A stretch of DNA of 64,000 bases from positions 71,698-135,697 of the forward strand of contig NZ_WWSY01000006.1 of NCBI RefSeq assembly GCF_009876115.1, in the 5' to 3' direction. The first letter of the stretch is position 1. Every line of letters begins with the position of its first letter. Shown here one piece after another: positions 52,221 to 64,000 of this stretch. The notes beneath the pieces are model-generated. The model saw only the letters and a program-made list of their open reading frames with translations, ran no database searches and was not told where the DNA came from. This DNA is from Collinsella aerofaciens. GTDB taxonomy: Bacteria > Actinomycetota > Coriobacteriia > Coriobacteriales > Coriobacteriaceae. Position numbers and translations under genes: made by a program.

Positions 52221-53405
52221 TTAACGATACTCGTCCGCCAACTGTTTCCAAGCGGGTAGCGAATTGACAATCGTTTCGTAGCTCACGCAATAGCCCAGGC
52301 GGAACCAACCCGGCATACCAAAGCTGTCCGAGGGAACCGCAAGCAACTCATACTTCTTTGCGCGCTCGCAAAACGCATTCGCATCGGGCTCCAATGCTTT
52401 CACCCATAGGTAGAACGCGCCATCCGGCTCAACATAGGTGTAGCCATACTCCGCTAGTGCGTCGGTAAGCGCGGTGCGGTTGCGTGCATAGGCCTCGACA
52501 TCGCTCGGTTCATCAATGCAGTCGATGATTACACGCTGGAAGAGGGCCGGTGCGCACACGAAGCCCAGCGTGCGGGCGGCACCGGCGACGGCCGGCATCA
52601 GGCGAGCAGCTTGCGGATTGGTATTGGGGACCAAAATCCAGCCCACACGTTCACCCGGTAGCGAAAGGGACTTGGAATACGAATAGCACACGATGGTGTG
52701 CTCATAGATCGAAGGCACCCAGGGCACTTCGGCGCCATACACAATCTCACGGTACGGTTCGTCCGAGATCAGCATAATCGGATTCTCGGGATCGCGCTGA
52801 GCGTTGGCCTCGCGCAGAGTATTCGCCAGGCGTGTCAACGTTTCACGCGTATACACGGCACCCGTGGGGTTATTCGGCGAATCGATAATGACCGCCGCTG
52901 TCTTGTCGGTGATCGCCTTGAGCACGTTACCCACGCTCAGCTGAAACGTATCTTCATCGGCGAGCGCCTCGACACACGTACAGCCGGCCTTCTCAATCCA
53001 AACGCGATACTCCGGAAAGTACGGGGCGATAACGATGACCTCGTCACCCGGATTGGTAACGGCGTTGAGCGTGCAGGTGAGCGAGGCCGCCGCACCTACC
53101 GTCATAAAGACATCCTTGCCCTCATAGCTCGTGCCAAAGCGACGGTTGAGCGATTCGGCGACGGCTGCTCGACATTGCGGCAGGCCCGGAGCGGGGGTGT
53201 AGCCGTGCAGCTGGTCGCTCGGCAGCTCCAAAGCCTTCTTAATGGATTCAGCCACGGCAGCAGGCGCCGGAACACTCGGGTTGCCCAGCGAGAAATCGAA
53301 CACGTTTTCTGCGCCGATCTGCGCCTTGCGCTCAAGACCATAGCTAAAGATCTCGCGGATGATGGAGCTTTCCGCGCCGCGAGCAAACATGGTTTCGTTG
53401 ATCAT
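52221..53405 (-). CDS. Pyridoxal phosphate-dependent aminotransferase (class I/II)
   Basis: A 394-residue fold type I aminotransferase. VFDFSLGNPSVPAPAAV is the N-terminal substrate-binding loop, GAAASLTCTLNAV binds cofactor phosphate, IIDSPNNPTGAVYT holds the Asn, MLISDEPYREIVYG the Asp and Tyr, and CYSYSKSLSLPGERVGWI the Schiff-base Lys. A C-terminal Arg in WFRLGYCVSYE binds the substrate carboxylate. Closest to the aspartate/aromatic aminotransferase subgroups; specificity cannot be told. ATG 53405 follows AGGGGA. Monocistronic with a perfect palindrome upstream. Confidence 0.92.
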   Translation of the reverse strand: MINETMFARGAESSIIREIFSYGLERKAQIGAENVFDFSLGNPSVPAPAAVAESIKKALELPSDQLHGYTPAPGLPQCRAAVAESLNRRFGTSYEGKDVFMTVGAAASLTCTLNAVTNPGDEVIVIAPYFPEYRVWIEKAGCTCVEALADEDTFQLSVGNVLKAITDKTAAVIIDSPNNPTGAVYTRETLTRLANTLREANAQRDPENPIMLISDEPYREIVYGAEVPWVPSIYEHTIVCYSYSKSLSLPGERVGWILVPNTNPQAARLMPAVAGAARTLGFVCAPALFQRVIIDCIDEPSDVEAYARNRTALTDALAEYGYTYVEPDGAFYLWVKALEPDANAFCERAKKYELLAVPSDSFGMPGWFRLGYCVSYETIVNSLPAWKQLADEYR

Positions 53406-53465
53406 CTGTTCCCCTTTCGCATAGGCGCTATTGTACGCTTTAGCTGAGCAAAGTACCCCAGCAAT

Positions 53466-53525
53466 GTTGATTGGGGACAGACTTAAATACGTGAAAACGC
53501 TCATTTAAGTCTGTCCCCAATCAAC
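53466..53525. repeat. Perfect palindrome, 23-bp arms, with GGGGACAG
   Basis: GTTGATTGGGGACAGACTTA (arm 53466-53488) is the reverse complement of 53503-53525 over 23 bp, with a 14-base centre. Each arm contains GGGGACAG. It lies upstream of the aminotransferase start and downstream of the ftsH terminator. Confidence 0.85.
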
Positions 53526-53550
53526 AGACGGCCCCATATCGGCCAAAAGG

Positions 53551-53583
53551 AAAAACCTCCGCAGGTTTCCCAGCGGAGGCTTT
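53551..53583 (-). terminator. Terminator of the tilS-hpt-ftsH cluster
   Basis: On the minus strand GCCTCCGC pairs with GCGGAGGT, followed by TTTTTCC. Confidence 0.8.
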
Positions 53584-53594
53584 CGCTACAAGAA

Positions 53595-55733
53595 CTATTT
53601 GTCGGCGTCGGTGTTGCCGTCAGCATTGACGGCATTGCCCTCGTCAGCATCCTCAGATGCGGCTTCGGCATCCTCCTGCATGGCCGCCTGCGCAAAAGCC
53701 GCGGCATCGGCCGCCAGCTCCTCCTCACTCATGCGAGGCGCACGCTTCTTAGGCGGCATACCGGCCGCCTTGGCGTTGCGCTCCTCCTTGGCCGCCAGGA
53801 TATCGCCCTCGCGCTCAAGGTAGGCGTCCCACTCGTTATCGAGCAGGGCATTCACGGCATCGCCCTCGACAGTCTCGCGCTCGAGCAACACCTTGGCCAT
53901 CAGGTCGAGCTGATCGCGACGGGCATCCAGGATCTCGACAGCACGACGATGGGCCTCGCGCATAATGCGCTGGACCTCGATGTCGATACGGCGCGCCGTC
54001 TCCTCGGAGTAATCCTGATGATCGGCATAGTCGCGGCCCAAGAACACCTGATGCTGCGCCTCACCGAAAACCTGCGTACCCAATTCTTCGCTCATGCCCA
54101 GGCGCGTGACCATCTCGCGCGCCATCTTAGTTGCGCGCTCCAGGTCGTTGCTCGCGCCCGACGTAATGTCATCGCACATGAGCTCCTCGGCCACGCGACC
54201 GCCCAAGAACACGGCGAGCTCGTCGAGCATCTCGTTCTTGGTCTTGAGGAAGTGATCTTCCTGCGGCAGCTGCAGTGTATAGCCCAGAGCCTGACCGCGA
54301 CTGACAATCGAGATCTTGTGGACGGGGTCGGAGTGCTCCAGGATATGACCGACCAACGCGTGGCCACTCTCGTGATACGCGATCGTGGTACGCTCGGCCT
54401 CGGTCATCACACGGCCCTTGCGCTGCGGTCCGGCAATCACACGCTCCATCGACTCCTCGACCTCGTCCATCGAAATCACGGAACGATGACGGCGAGCGGC
54501 AAGCAGCGCGGACTCGTTGAGCAGGTTCGCCAAATCGGCACCGGTAAAGCCAACGGTCATCTGGGCGAGCTTCTCGAACTTCACGTCCTCGTCCATCGGC
54601 TTGTTCTCGGCATGCACGCGCAAAATCTGCTCGCGACCCTTTACGTCCGGACGGTCGACCGTGACCTGACGGTCAAAACGGCCGGGACGCAGCAGTGCCG
54701 GATCCAGAATGTCGGGGCGGTTGGTGGCAGCGATCAGGATGACCGACTCGCTCTCCTCAAAACCGTCCATCTCGACCAGCAGCTGGTTGAGCGTCTGCTC
54801 GCGCTCGTCGTGGCCGCCGCCCAAGCCGGCACCGCGCTGACGTCCTACGGCGTCGATCTCGTCGATAAAGATGATCGACGGGGCCTGGGACTTGGCCTCC
54901 TTAAAGAGGTCGCGCACGCGGCTGGCGCCGACGCCTACGAACATCTCGACAAAGTCAGAGCCCGAGATGCTAAAGAACGGCACGCCCGCCTCGCCGGCAA
55001 CGGCCTTGGCCAGCAACGTCTTACCGGTACCCGGAGGGCCCACCAGCAACACGCCACGCGGGATCTTGGCGCCCAGCTTGCGATAGCGCTCCGGATCGCT
55101 CAAAAAGTCACGGATCTCCTCGAGCTCCTCGACCGCCTCGTCCACGCCAGCGACATCCTCAAACTTGACCTTGGGGCGCGTAGCCTCGTTGGTCTTGGCG
55201 TTGGTCTTGCCAAACTGCATGTTCCTGCTGTTGGCACCCATCATCTGGCGCATAAAGTAGAACATGATGGCAATCAGGGCAATCGTCGGCAGCACGCTCA
55301 TCGCCAAGTCGCCCCAAAAATCAGGGTCGTTGGTGTTGACGATGTACTTGGTATCGGGGTGCTCCGCCATGAGCTCGGCAAGCGAATCGGAACCGACATA
55401 GGTCGAGGAAAAGCTCTTGAGCTCGCTCGTGTCGCCCTTGTCCTTTTTCGTCTTCCAGTAATGACCCGTCACGCTTCCGTCCTGAACCGTATAGGTCAGA
55501 TCTTCGACGCGATCCTGCTTGATGGCGCTGACCATCTCACTCGTCGCGAGCTTTACGGTATTGCTGGATTTGGCAAAGCCGGAGCCCATGTTAAAGAAGG
55601 CGTAACCCAGGAGCGCGCAAGCCAAAAGAAAATACAGCCAGCCCGTACGCGTGGGCTTCTTGCCTCCGGGCATCCCCGGGATCTTTGGGTCCCGGGGAGT
55701 CTGGGAATTGTTGTCGTTACGGTCGTCGGGCAT
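53595..55733 (-). CDS. ftsH: ATP-dependent zinc metalloprotease FtsH
   Basis: A 712-residue membrane AAA+ protease that degrades misfolded and regulatory membrane proteins as a hexamer. Two hydrophobic segments (about residues 31-50 and 140-160) flank an extracytoplasmic domain. [13 protein letters not shown] is Walker [12 protein letters not shown]alker B, then the second region of homology ([19 protein letters not shown]) and the zinc site [10 protein letters not shown]. The acidic Ala/Asp-rich C-terminal tail (NAKAAGMPP... to ADK) is longer than in E. coli. It starts one base after the hpt stop, though GGAGG lies twelve bases upstream of ATG. Operon with hpt and tilS. Confidence 0.98.
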   Translation of the reverse strand: MPDDRNDNNSQTPRDPKIPGMPGGKKPTRTGWLYFLLACALLGYAFFNMGSGFAKSSNTVKLATSEMVSAIKQDRVEDLTYTVQDGSVTGHYWKTKKDKGDTSELKSFSSTYVGSDSLAELMAEHPDTKYIVNTNDPDFWGDLAMSVLPTIALIAIMFYFMRQMMGANSRNMQFGKTNAKTNEATRPKVKFEDVAGVDEAVEELEEIRDFLSDPERYRKLGAKIPRGVLLVGPPGTGKTLLAKAVAGEAGVPFFSISGSDFVEMFVGVGASRVRDLFKEAKSQAPSIIFIDEIDAVGRQRGAGLGGGHDEREQTLNQLLVEMDGFEESESVILIAATNRPDILDPALLRPGRFDRQVTVDRPDVKGREQILRVHAENKPMDEDVKFEKLAQMTVGFTGADLANLLNESALLAARRHRSVISMDEVEESMERVIAGPQRKGRVMTEAERTTIAYHESGHALVGHILEHSDPVHKISIVSRGQALGYTLQLPQEDHFLKTKNEMLDELAVFLGGRVAEELMCDDITSGASNDLERATKMAREMVTRLGMSEELGTQVFGEAQHQVFLGRDYADHQDYSEETARRIDIEVQRIMREAHRRAVEILDARRDQLDLMAKVLLERETVEGDAVNALLDNEWDAYLEREGDILAAKEERNAKAAGMPPKKRAPRMSEEELAADAAAFAQAAMQEDAEAASEDADEGNAVNADGNTDADK

Positions 55734-55734
55734 C

Positions 55735-56283
55735 TTACGAATAAACCTCCGGTTTCAAAATGCCCAGATACGGAAGGTTGCGATAGCGCTCGGCATAGTC
55801 GAGGCCGTAGCCCACCACAAAGGCATCGGGGCAATGGGTTCCAACATACTTGGGCGTGACGGCCGAGACGCGGTCCTCAACGTCCTTCCACAGGAAGGCG
55901 GCGACCTCCAGCGAGGCGGGCTTGCGGCTCTCAAGGTTCTTCATCAGATACTTGAGCGTCAGCCCCGAGTCCAGAATGTCTTCGACGATCAGCACGTCGC
56001 GACCACGGATGTCGATATCCAGGTCCTTAATGATACGCACGATACCCGAGGACTTCACGCCGTCGCCATAGCTCGAAACAGCCATGAAATCGATGTTGGT
56101 CGGCAGCTCGATCTTGCGCATCAGGTCCCCCATAAAGACCACGGCACCGCGCAGGACCGCAATCAGCACCAGATCCTTACCCGCGTAGTCGCGAGTAATC
56201 TGCTCGCCCAAGCGAGAGACGATACCGTCGATATCCTCCTGCGTGAACAGAACCTTCTCGATATCCGGATGTTGAGAAGCCAT
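55735..56283 (-). CDS. hpt: Hypoxanthine phosphoribosyltransferase
   Basis: A 182-residue purine salvage enzyme converting hypoxanthine or guanine and PRPP to IMP or GMP. VLIAVLRGAVVFMGDL is the first substrate loop, DFMAVSSYGDG the flexible loop, and VLIVEDILDSGLTLKYL the PRPP-binding motif. DAFVVGYGLDYAERYRNLPYLGIL closes the site. The tilS-hpt-ftsH order is a widely conserved cluster. The gene lies 147 bases from tilS and one base from ftsH. Confidence 0.97.
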   Translation of the reverse strand: MASQHPDIEKVLFTQEDIDGIVSRLGEQITRDYAGKDLVLIAVLRGAVVFMGDLMRKIELPTNIDFMAVSSYGDGVKSSGIVRIIKDLDIDIRGRDVLIVEDILDSGLTLKYLMKNLESRKPASLEVAAFLWKDVEDRVSAVTPKYVGTHCPDAFVVGYGLDYAERYRNLPYLGILKPEVYS

Positions 56284-56430
56284 GACAACCCTTTCTTGTG
56301 CTTATCGCCCACACACCGCCGTATGGACGCGAACTACACATTCTAGCAGCGCACGGGGTAAATTTACCAGCCCGTGCGCCATCAGCGCGGGAATACCGTC
56401 AACGTCGCACAGAATAGCAGGCGTGGGACG

Positions 56431-57969
56431 CTATTCCGCATCGACCACGCGGAGCAGATATGCCACGCGCGTTGCGGCCGTGCACTTAAAACGCTCGTCC
56501 GCGCGAACTCCGGCGACCCACACCACGGCACCCCCCGGCGCCGTCCTCACCATGGGCACGCCGGCGCGCTCGGAAACGGGAATGCGAGCCTCACCTAGCA
56601 AGTCGGATACTTTCTTGCTTCGGCCACTCATCCCTAACGGGCACATCACGTCTCCCGGTGCGGGACCGTCCACCCACAGGCGCGCCAATCGCGCCTCGGC
56701 AGGGATCTCGCCACGCGAGCCCGCCAGGATCCGCTCACTATCGCTGTCGGCAAAACCCAGGGCAGCCGCGTCTACCAAAGCTGTCACTTCCCCGGCAGCC
56801 GCAAGCTCACGGGCGCGGCGCACGATATCGCATCCCGGCTCAACGACCATCGGTTCTGTGACCAGCATACGTCCCCCGCCCAACGGCAAACGACCGGGTA
56901 CGGTAACCCAGCCCGCAACCAGGCCCTCGCGAGCCGCCGGCGCCTTAAACGCCAGCATGCCAAACTCAATGCGTGCGTCAATCCCCGCCGGAAGCGTGAC
57001 CGAGCCGGCGCCCTCGGCAACGCAGGAAAGGACTCGCTCCACATGTCGCATCTCTGGACGAGCGTCCGGATCGATGCGCTTAATCGCCAGTCGCACGATG
57101 CGCCGCGCGATTACCACCTCGGCCGCAGCAAGGCGCCTGGCATCGAGCACCAGCGCCCCCGCCGTCTCCTTACGCAGGCAGCTTCGAAACGCCTGTGCCG
57201 AAAGCTGAGACAAAAACGCGTCCTCATCGCCTAAGATCTCGCAGGCGGCGCCAATCGTCTTGCAGACGCTCGCGTTGCGCTGCGCCACCACCGGCATCAC
57301 TCGATGGCGTACGTAGTTTCGCAGATACGAGATATCCTCATTGCTCTCGTCTTCACGCCACGGCTGACCATGTACCTGTAGATAGCCCACGAGCTCGCCA
57401 TGAGTTAGGTCGAGCAAGGGACGCACCACGATATTCCTCCGGCGAGGAATGCTCGATAGGCCAGCGGGCCCCGAACCCTTAATCGCGTTCATCAAAAACG
57501 TTTCCGCGCGATCCGAAGACGTGTGCGCGGTGCAGATACGAGCCGCCGTTCGCGGTGCCCCCGTCTGGGCGCAGAGCTCGCGAACATACCTCCGCGCCGC
57601 GGCATAGCGCACCTCGCGGGCCGCGGCCTCAATATTGCCCGACTCCCCATCAAAATAAGCGTGCTCCACGCACAGCGGTAAACCATATTTCGCGCAGAGC
57701 TCACGCACAAAGGCCTCGTCGCCATCGGACGCCTTGCCGCGCAGATGATGGTTTACATGCAGCACATGCAGGCGCTCGCGAGCAATGGGGGCAACACCGC
57801 GTCCGTCTTGGATATCCAGCTTTGATGTGCACGCCATAAGAAGCAGTGCCGTCGAGTCCGCGCCGCCTGATACCATGAGCACGACAGGAGCAGCCTGCTG
57901 CCTCGTCCGGGTCTCATCGACTGCCCCAGGCACGGCATGGTGTCCATAATGCTGAGATACCGTAGGCAT
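56431..57969 (-). CDS. tilS: tRNA(Ile)-lysidine synthetase
   Basis: A 512-residue enzyme that modifies C34 of tRNA-Ile (CAU) to lysidine so that it reads AUA. VVLMVSGGADSTALLLMAC is the PP-loop (residues about 29-47). RLHVLHVNHHLRGKASDGDEAFV and YLRNYVRHRVMPV are core TilS motifs. The C-terminal substrate-binding domain runs from about 350 and is longer than in many Firmicutes. GAGGAA precedes ATG 57969. Conserved neighbours are hpt and ftsH. It is divergent from the MBL gene at 58018, 48 bases away, so both promoters overlap in a short region. Confidence 0.95.
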   Translation of the reverse strand: MPTVSQHYGHHAVPGAVDETRTRQQAAPVVLMVSGGADSTALLLMACTSKLDIQDGRGVAPIARERLHVLHVNHHLRGKASDGDEAFVRELCAKYGLPLCVEHAYFDGESGNIEAAAREVRYAAARRYVRELCAQTGAPRTAARICTAHTSSDRAETFLMNAIKGSGPAGLSSIPRRRNIVVRPLLDLTHGELVGYLQVHGQPWREDESNEDISYLRNYVRHRVMPVVAQRNASVCKTIGAACEILGDEDAFLSQLSAQAFRSCLRKETAGALVLDARRLAAAEVVIARRIVRLAIKRIDPDARPEMRHVERVLSCVAEGAGSVTLPAGIDARIEFGMLAFKAPAAREGLVAGWVTVPGRLPLGGGRMLVTEPMVVEPGCDIVRRARELAAAGEVTALVDAAALGFADSDSERILAGSRGEIPAEARLARLWVDGPAPGDVMCPLGMSGRSKKVSDLLGEARIPVSERAGVPMVRTAPGGAVVWVAGVRADERFKCTAATRVAYLLRVVDAE

Positions 57970-58017
57970 TTGCTTCCTCCTCTATTCGTCCGCACCCATT
58001 GTATCCTTTGGAATCTT

Positions 58018-58827
58018 ATGTCTCGTCTGCACCTTCATATCCTCGGCAGTGGCTCTAAAGGCAACTGCGCACTCATCGAGGGCCCGCAGGGGCTCATTAT
58101 GGTCGATGACGGACTGTCTCGCCGCGAGACATTAAAGCGCATGGCAGAACTGGGGCTCTCGACAGACAACGTCTCGGCTCTTCTCATTACTCATGAGCAT
58201 AGCGATCACATCAAGGGTCTCGATGTCTGGTGCAAGCACTGGCACGGTCCCCTCTTTGCCAGCAGGGGCACTCTTTCGAACAAAGAAAATCTTTCGCATC
58301 TGCCTGTCGAGGAATTCGATCCCGGCGACGCCCTATCCATTGCCGGCATCCACGTGCAAACCTACTCAACATCACACGATGTCATCAATCCAGTCGGTTA
58401 TCGATTCGACGCCCTCGATGATTCCATCGGCTTTGCCACCGACACCGGAGAGCTATCAAGCCAAGCCATGAACACCCTCAAAGATTGTCGAGTCCTCGCG
58501 CTCGAAAGCAACCATGATGTGACCATGCTGCGCGAGGGAGAATATCCCCGCTTTCTTCAGGAGCGCATCCTGTCTGCAAGGGGACACCTCTCCAATGGCC
58601 AAGCCGCCGAAGCCGCGCGCGAACTTGTTACCGATCGCACCGAACAGCTCATTGCCATGCATATCAGCCAAGATAACAATCGTCCGAGCCTTACCGTCAA
58701 AAGCTATGCCAAAGCTCTGGCCGCAACCCTGAATGACGAGGTCGGCAGCTCCGCAACCCTTCTCCAAGGATCGCGAAAACTCTCGATACGCCCTGCGAGT
58801 CAGTATCAGCCGGCAACCATTCAATAG
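58018..58827 (+). CDS. MBL-fold metallohydrolase (YycJ/WalJ-like)
   Basis: A 269-residue protein of the metallo-beta-lactamase fold. LHILGSGSKGNCALIE starts the fold, LITHEHSDHIKGLDVW is the main metal motif HxHxDH, then YSTSHDVINPVGYRF (His), GFATDTGEL (Asp) and a late MHISQDN (His). This pattern fits YycJ/WalJ-like proteins, exonuclease-like and linked with cell-wall two-component systems in Firmicutes; no such system lies nearby. The start at ATG 58018 (GGA before) gives family length. Terminator at 58838. Confidence 0.9.
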   Translation: MSRLHLHILGSGSKGNCALIEGPQGLIMVDDGLSRRETLKRMAELGLSTDNVSALLITHEHSDHIKGLDVWCKHWHGPLFASRGTLSNKENLSHLPVEEFDPGDALSIAGIHVQTYSTSHDVINPVGYRFDALDDSIGFATDTGELSSQAMNTLKDCRVLALESNHDVTMLREGEYPRFLQERILSARGHLSNGQAAEAARELVTDRTEQLIAMHISQDNNRPSLTVKSYAKALAATLNDEVGSSATLLQGSRKLSIRPASQYQPATIQ

Positions 58828-58837
58828 ACTGTCCTAG

Positions 58838-58886
58838 ACAGCAAAAGGGGCCGAGAATCGCTTCCCAGCCCCTTTTGCTGTCTTTT
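58838..58886. terminator. Bidirectional terminator between the MBL and Hsp20 genes
   Basis: CAGCAAAAGGGGC pairs with GCCCCTTTTGCTG, followed by TCTTTTA on the plus strand. Confidence 0.8.
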
Positions 58887-58909
58887 AATAGCGCAGAACA
58901 CCAACGAAG

Positions 58910-59341
58910 TTAGTCGATGGAGATCTTCGTAACGTTCTTCTTCTCGACGATCTTGGGAACCGTAACGGTCAGGATGCCGTCAGCGTACTTAGCCGAGAGG
59001 CCCTCGCTCGAAGCGTCCTTTAGATACACGCCACGCGTCGCGCTGTACGAGCTGAACTCCTTCTGCAGGAAGTTCTTGCCCTCGTTCTCCTCGTCTTCCT
59101 CGACATTCACGCTAATGGACAGACGGCCCTCATTGAGCTCGACATCGATATCGTCCTTGGCGACACCGGTCAGATAGGCCTTGACCTCATAGCCGTCGCC
59201 CTTATCCTCAACGTCAACGGGAAACGCTTTGGAAGCAATCGAGTTATTTGCAAGGTCGGTCATATCATCAAACAGATCGAACAGCGAGCTAGCAGAAGGA
59301 CGAACGCCAAAAACCGAACGATAAGGAACCATGCTTGCCAT
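58910..59341 (-). CDS. Small heat shock protein Hsp20
   Basis: A 143-residue alpha-crystallin-type chaperone that holds unfolding proteins. FPVDVEDKGDGYEVKAYLTG opens the crystallin domain (about residues 40-130), with GVAKDDIDVELNEGRLSISV and, near the end, KYADGILTVTVPKI, the A-x-x-x-G-[IV]-L motif. The C-terminal ITKISID-type strand lacks a clear IxI extension. ATG 59341 follows AAGGAGTGG. Upstream, 59402-59440 contains two TATATATAAG-type direct repeats on the minus strand. A stress-type regulator may bind there, but no canonical CIRCE or HAIR element was found. Confidence 0.94.
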   Translation of the reverse strand: MASMVPYRSVFGVRPSASSLFDLFDDMTDLANNSIASKAFPVDVEDKGDGYEVKAYLTGVAKDDIDVELNEGRLSISVNVEEDEENEGKNFLQKEFSSYSATRGVYLKDASSEGLSAKYADGILTVTVPKIVEKKNVTKISID

Positions 59342-59617
59342 GTTTACCACTCCTTTTAGGACTGCCGAGCCATCTTCTAGGTGACTGGGACTTCTTTTGA
59401 CGCTCTTATATATGCCCACACAGTGCTTATATATACATCGACTATAAAGTTTTTTGAGTCCAGTACTATAAGCATATCTAAGTGTGCATGACTAAGGTTT
59501 TAGTAAGGTTAAGGTTCTTTGAACCAGAGCTTAAATAACAAGTATGTTCGCAGCTACAAATAGCAAGGGGCTTACAATGAGCGCGTACACGTTGTTGGTA
59601 ACGAGCTAAAGGGCATC

Positions 59618-60085
59618 ATGGACGAACAAAGCCAGAACAAAATGTTTATGCCGACGCAGGGGGAAGATACTTCCACGCAGCCGCCGCGGTTCCATCGCCC
59701 CCACATCTCGCAAGAGCCCATTAATGATCCGGAGCCCGAGTATGTGACGAGAAATCGATATCAAACGCTCGAGGATGCCCAAACGGGACGTAAACATATG
59801 GGCGTCGCCTCGGGAGACCCTGTATATCTGAAAGACGCACCATTATCTAAACACAGCGCAACTAGTGATGAGCCAATGAAAGCATCCGTCACTCATCAAC
59901 AAAGAGGTCCTCGACCAAAGCAAACCTTGACGCATTCGGCTCGCTATCTCGAAACGCCAAAACAGGGAAAATCGATCTTCGTTTCGTCAAGTAAACGACG
60001 CAAGCAGCATCGACTGACAATCCTGCTTTTGATCATTGTGGCCATAGCAGTTGCCCTTGTTATTCGATTTATTTTCTTTAAATAA
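59618..60085 (+). CDS. Hypothetical tail-anchored membrane protein
   Basis: A 155-residue protein. Residues 1-125 are polar, Gln/Pro/Thr-rich and probably disordered. A basic stretch (SSSKRRKQHRL) is followed by one hydrophobic helix at about 132-152 (TILLLIIVAIAVALVIRFIF) ending FFK. This is a C-terminal tail anchor with the bulk in the cytoplasm. I recognise no family. AAAGGG precedes the ATG. It is the last protein gene before the rRNA operon, and lower in GC than its neighbours. Function is not assigned. Confidence 0.75.
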   Translation: MDEQSQNKMFMPTQGEDTSTQPPRFHRPHISQEPINDPEPEYVTRNRYQTLEDAQTGRKHMGVASGDPVYLKDAPLSKHSATSDEPMKASVTHQQRGPRPKQTLTHSARYLETPKQGKSIFVSSSKRRKQHRLTILLLIIVAIAVALVIRFIFFK

Positions 60086-60150
60086 AAGCTCAATACCAAA
60101 AAGAATTAAATCGTCTGGCGTAAATGAGTCATTTATGCCCCGTAAACGCA

Positions 60151-60184
60151 AGAAAGGGGGAGGCCGCGAGGCCCCCCCCTTCTT
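60151..60184 (-). terminator. Terminator of the rRNA operon
   Basis: On the minus strand AGAAGGGGGGG and GGCC pair with GGCCTCCCCC and TTTCT around CGCG. It lies 32 bases past the 5S 3' end. Confidence 0.7.
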
Positions 60185-60215
60185 CAAGTCATCAGACGGC
60201 TCGGTGCCGTCCACC

Positions 60216-60332
60216 GGTCAGCGGCGCCCTGGCCTCCCACGGGCTGGCCCCGCAGTACTCTCGGCGCGATGGGGCTTAGCTTCCGGGTTCGGAACGGGAC
60301 CGGGCGTGCCCCCCATGCTCTGGCCGCTGACC
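60216..60332 (-). rRNA. 5S ribosomal RNA
   Basis: The minus strand begins GGTCAGCGGCCAGAGCATGG and ends CGCCGCTGACC, so the terminal stem GGTCAGCGGC/GCCGCTGACC is formed. CCCGTTCCGAACCCGGAAG (loop B/C region) and GAGAGTACTGC (loop E region) are characteristic. Length 117 nt. Pairing extends outward as a processing stem. Confidence 0.93.
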
Positions 60333-60474
60333 GGTGGGCGGCGCCCACCGTTACGGTGTCCTGGGTCGCATACACGTGCCCTGGGGGCCGCATGGCGCAT
60401 AGGAGGAGTCGACTCGGGGGCATCCTCGTGCCCGGACCGCGCATGAGCGCTCAGTCCCGCGGGCCGCGAGGTGC

Positions 60475-63449
<2,975 letters not shown>

Positions 63450-63845
63450 GACCGCATCGGGCCCGCGGGATATCCACGTGTCGCTAATTAAGTCAATTAA
63501 TCGATATCATGAATAGCGCTCGTATGTCGCAATTCGGGTATCTCATACCGCGGCACAGTGTCTTCACTGTGCTCGCGATCAGATGCTCCTCACTCATTAA
63601 TAAGTGAATTCTTCTTGTTTGGATCGGATGAATGATTGCTATCATTCTCTGTTAAATCGCAGAAAAGAATCGAGTCTGGAAGAATTGGATCTTCCATCTC
63701 TCTCCTATCGCTATGCGGCTCTCAAGGTACGCGGGTGCGACCCCGGGGACCGGGTGCTGCGGGGACTTCCCCCGGGCGACATCCACCGGACGGGCTCCTG
63801 CCCTCTATTCGAGTTAAGTTGATCTCTCTAGAAGATTTATCTCCC

Positions 63846-64000
<155 letters not shown>

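Noticed and set aside
59342..59520. CIRCE or HAIR heat-shock operator before hsp20
   Set aside because: Neither the 9+9 CIRCE dyad nor the CTTGAGT-N7-ACTCAAG HAIR pattern is present; only weak AT-rich direct repeats were seen.

Overview
The window is a high-GC (about 60%) bacterial chromosome segment, most likely from Collinsella or a close relative (Coriobacteriia, Actinomycetota). The reasons are the GC content, strong purine-rich ribosome binding sites, a sortase-anchored surface protein with an LANTG motif, Tat-type lipoprotein substrate-binding proteins, and the sequence of the rRNA operon at the right edge. The genus is an inference; I could run no database search.

Layout. 0-8.4 kb: an LTA-synthase-like sulfatase, then a large cell-wall-anchored protein on the minus strand. 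Arrays of about 61-bp palindromic units lie on both sides of that protein gene, and inverted copies of a nested-hairpin element lie outside the arrays. A flavodoxin-like protein follows. 8.5-15.3 kb: a two-gene ABC exporter operon, SRP RNA, a TadA-glycerate kinase fusion, tRNA-Ser(UGA) and a TetR-type regulator. 15.5-25.2 kb: LemA, branched-chain aminotransferase (with a possible leaderless leader peptide), DedA, CysE, a MarR-ABC-ABC operon with tandem operator-like repeats, and a nitroreductase. 25.4-35.3 kb: a membrane protein, a degenerate sigma54-activator-like regulator, a YeiH-type transporter, a GntR regulator, an IS200 element, GlmS, an amino-acid SBP/permease pair and a LacI regulator. 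35.5-43.1 kb: an accessory stretch with an AAA/DUF4143 ATPase, an IS21 element, a HAD phosphatase, LarE, and an AlbA_2-type regulator whose upstream region carries a dense operator-like array. 43.6-60.1 kb: mostly housekeeping genes (secreted nuclease, EF-G-like GTPase, amino-acid ABC operon, RlmD-type methyltransferase, PHP phosphatase, aminotransferase, FtsH-Hpt-TilS cluster, MBL hydrolase, Hsp20, a tail-anchored protein). 60.2-64 kb: 5S, 23S and the 3' end of 16S rRNA, all on the minus strand.

The most unusual content lies between genes. There are three overlapping classes of structure: (i) the 61-bp dyad arrays around the surface-protein gene; (ii) long, perfectly self-complementary palindromes (19-37 bp arms) whose arms differ from copy to copy, some sharing a hairpin core; (iii) short hairpins carrying GGGAC or GGGACAG, including four copies of a 50-bp repeat. 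Class iii resembles REP-like sequences mobilised by Y1 transposases. Shared operator-like sites also suggest that the TetR protein controls the ABC exporter operon and the flavodoxin.
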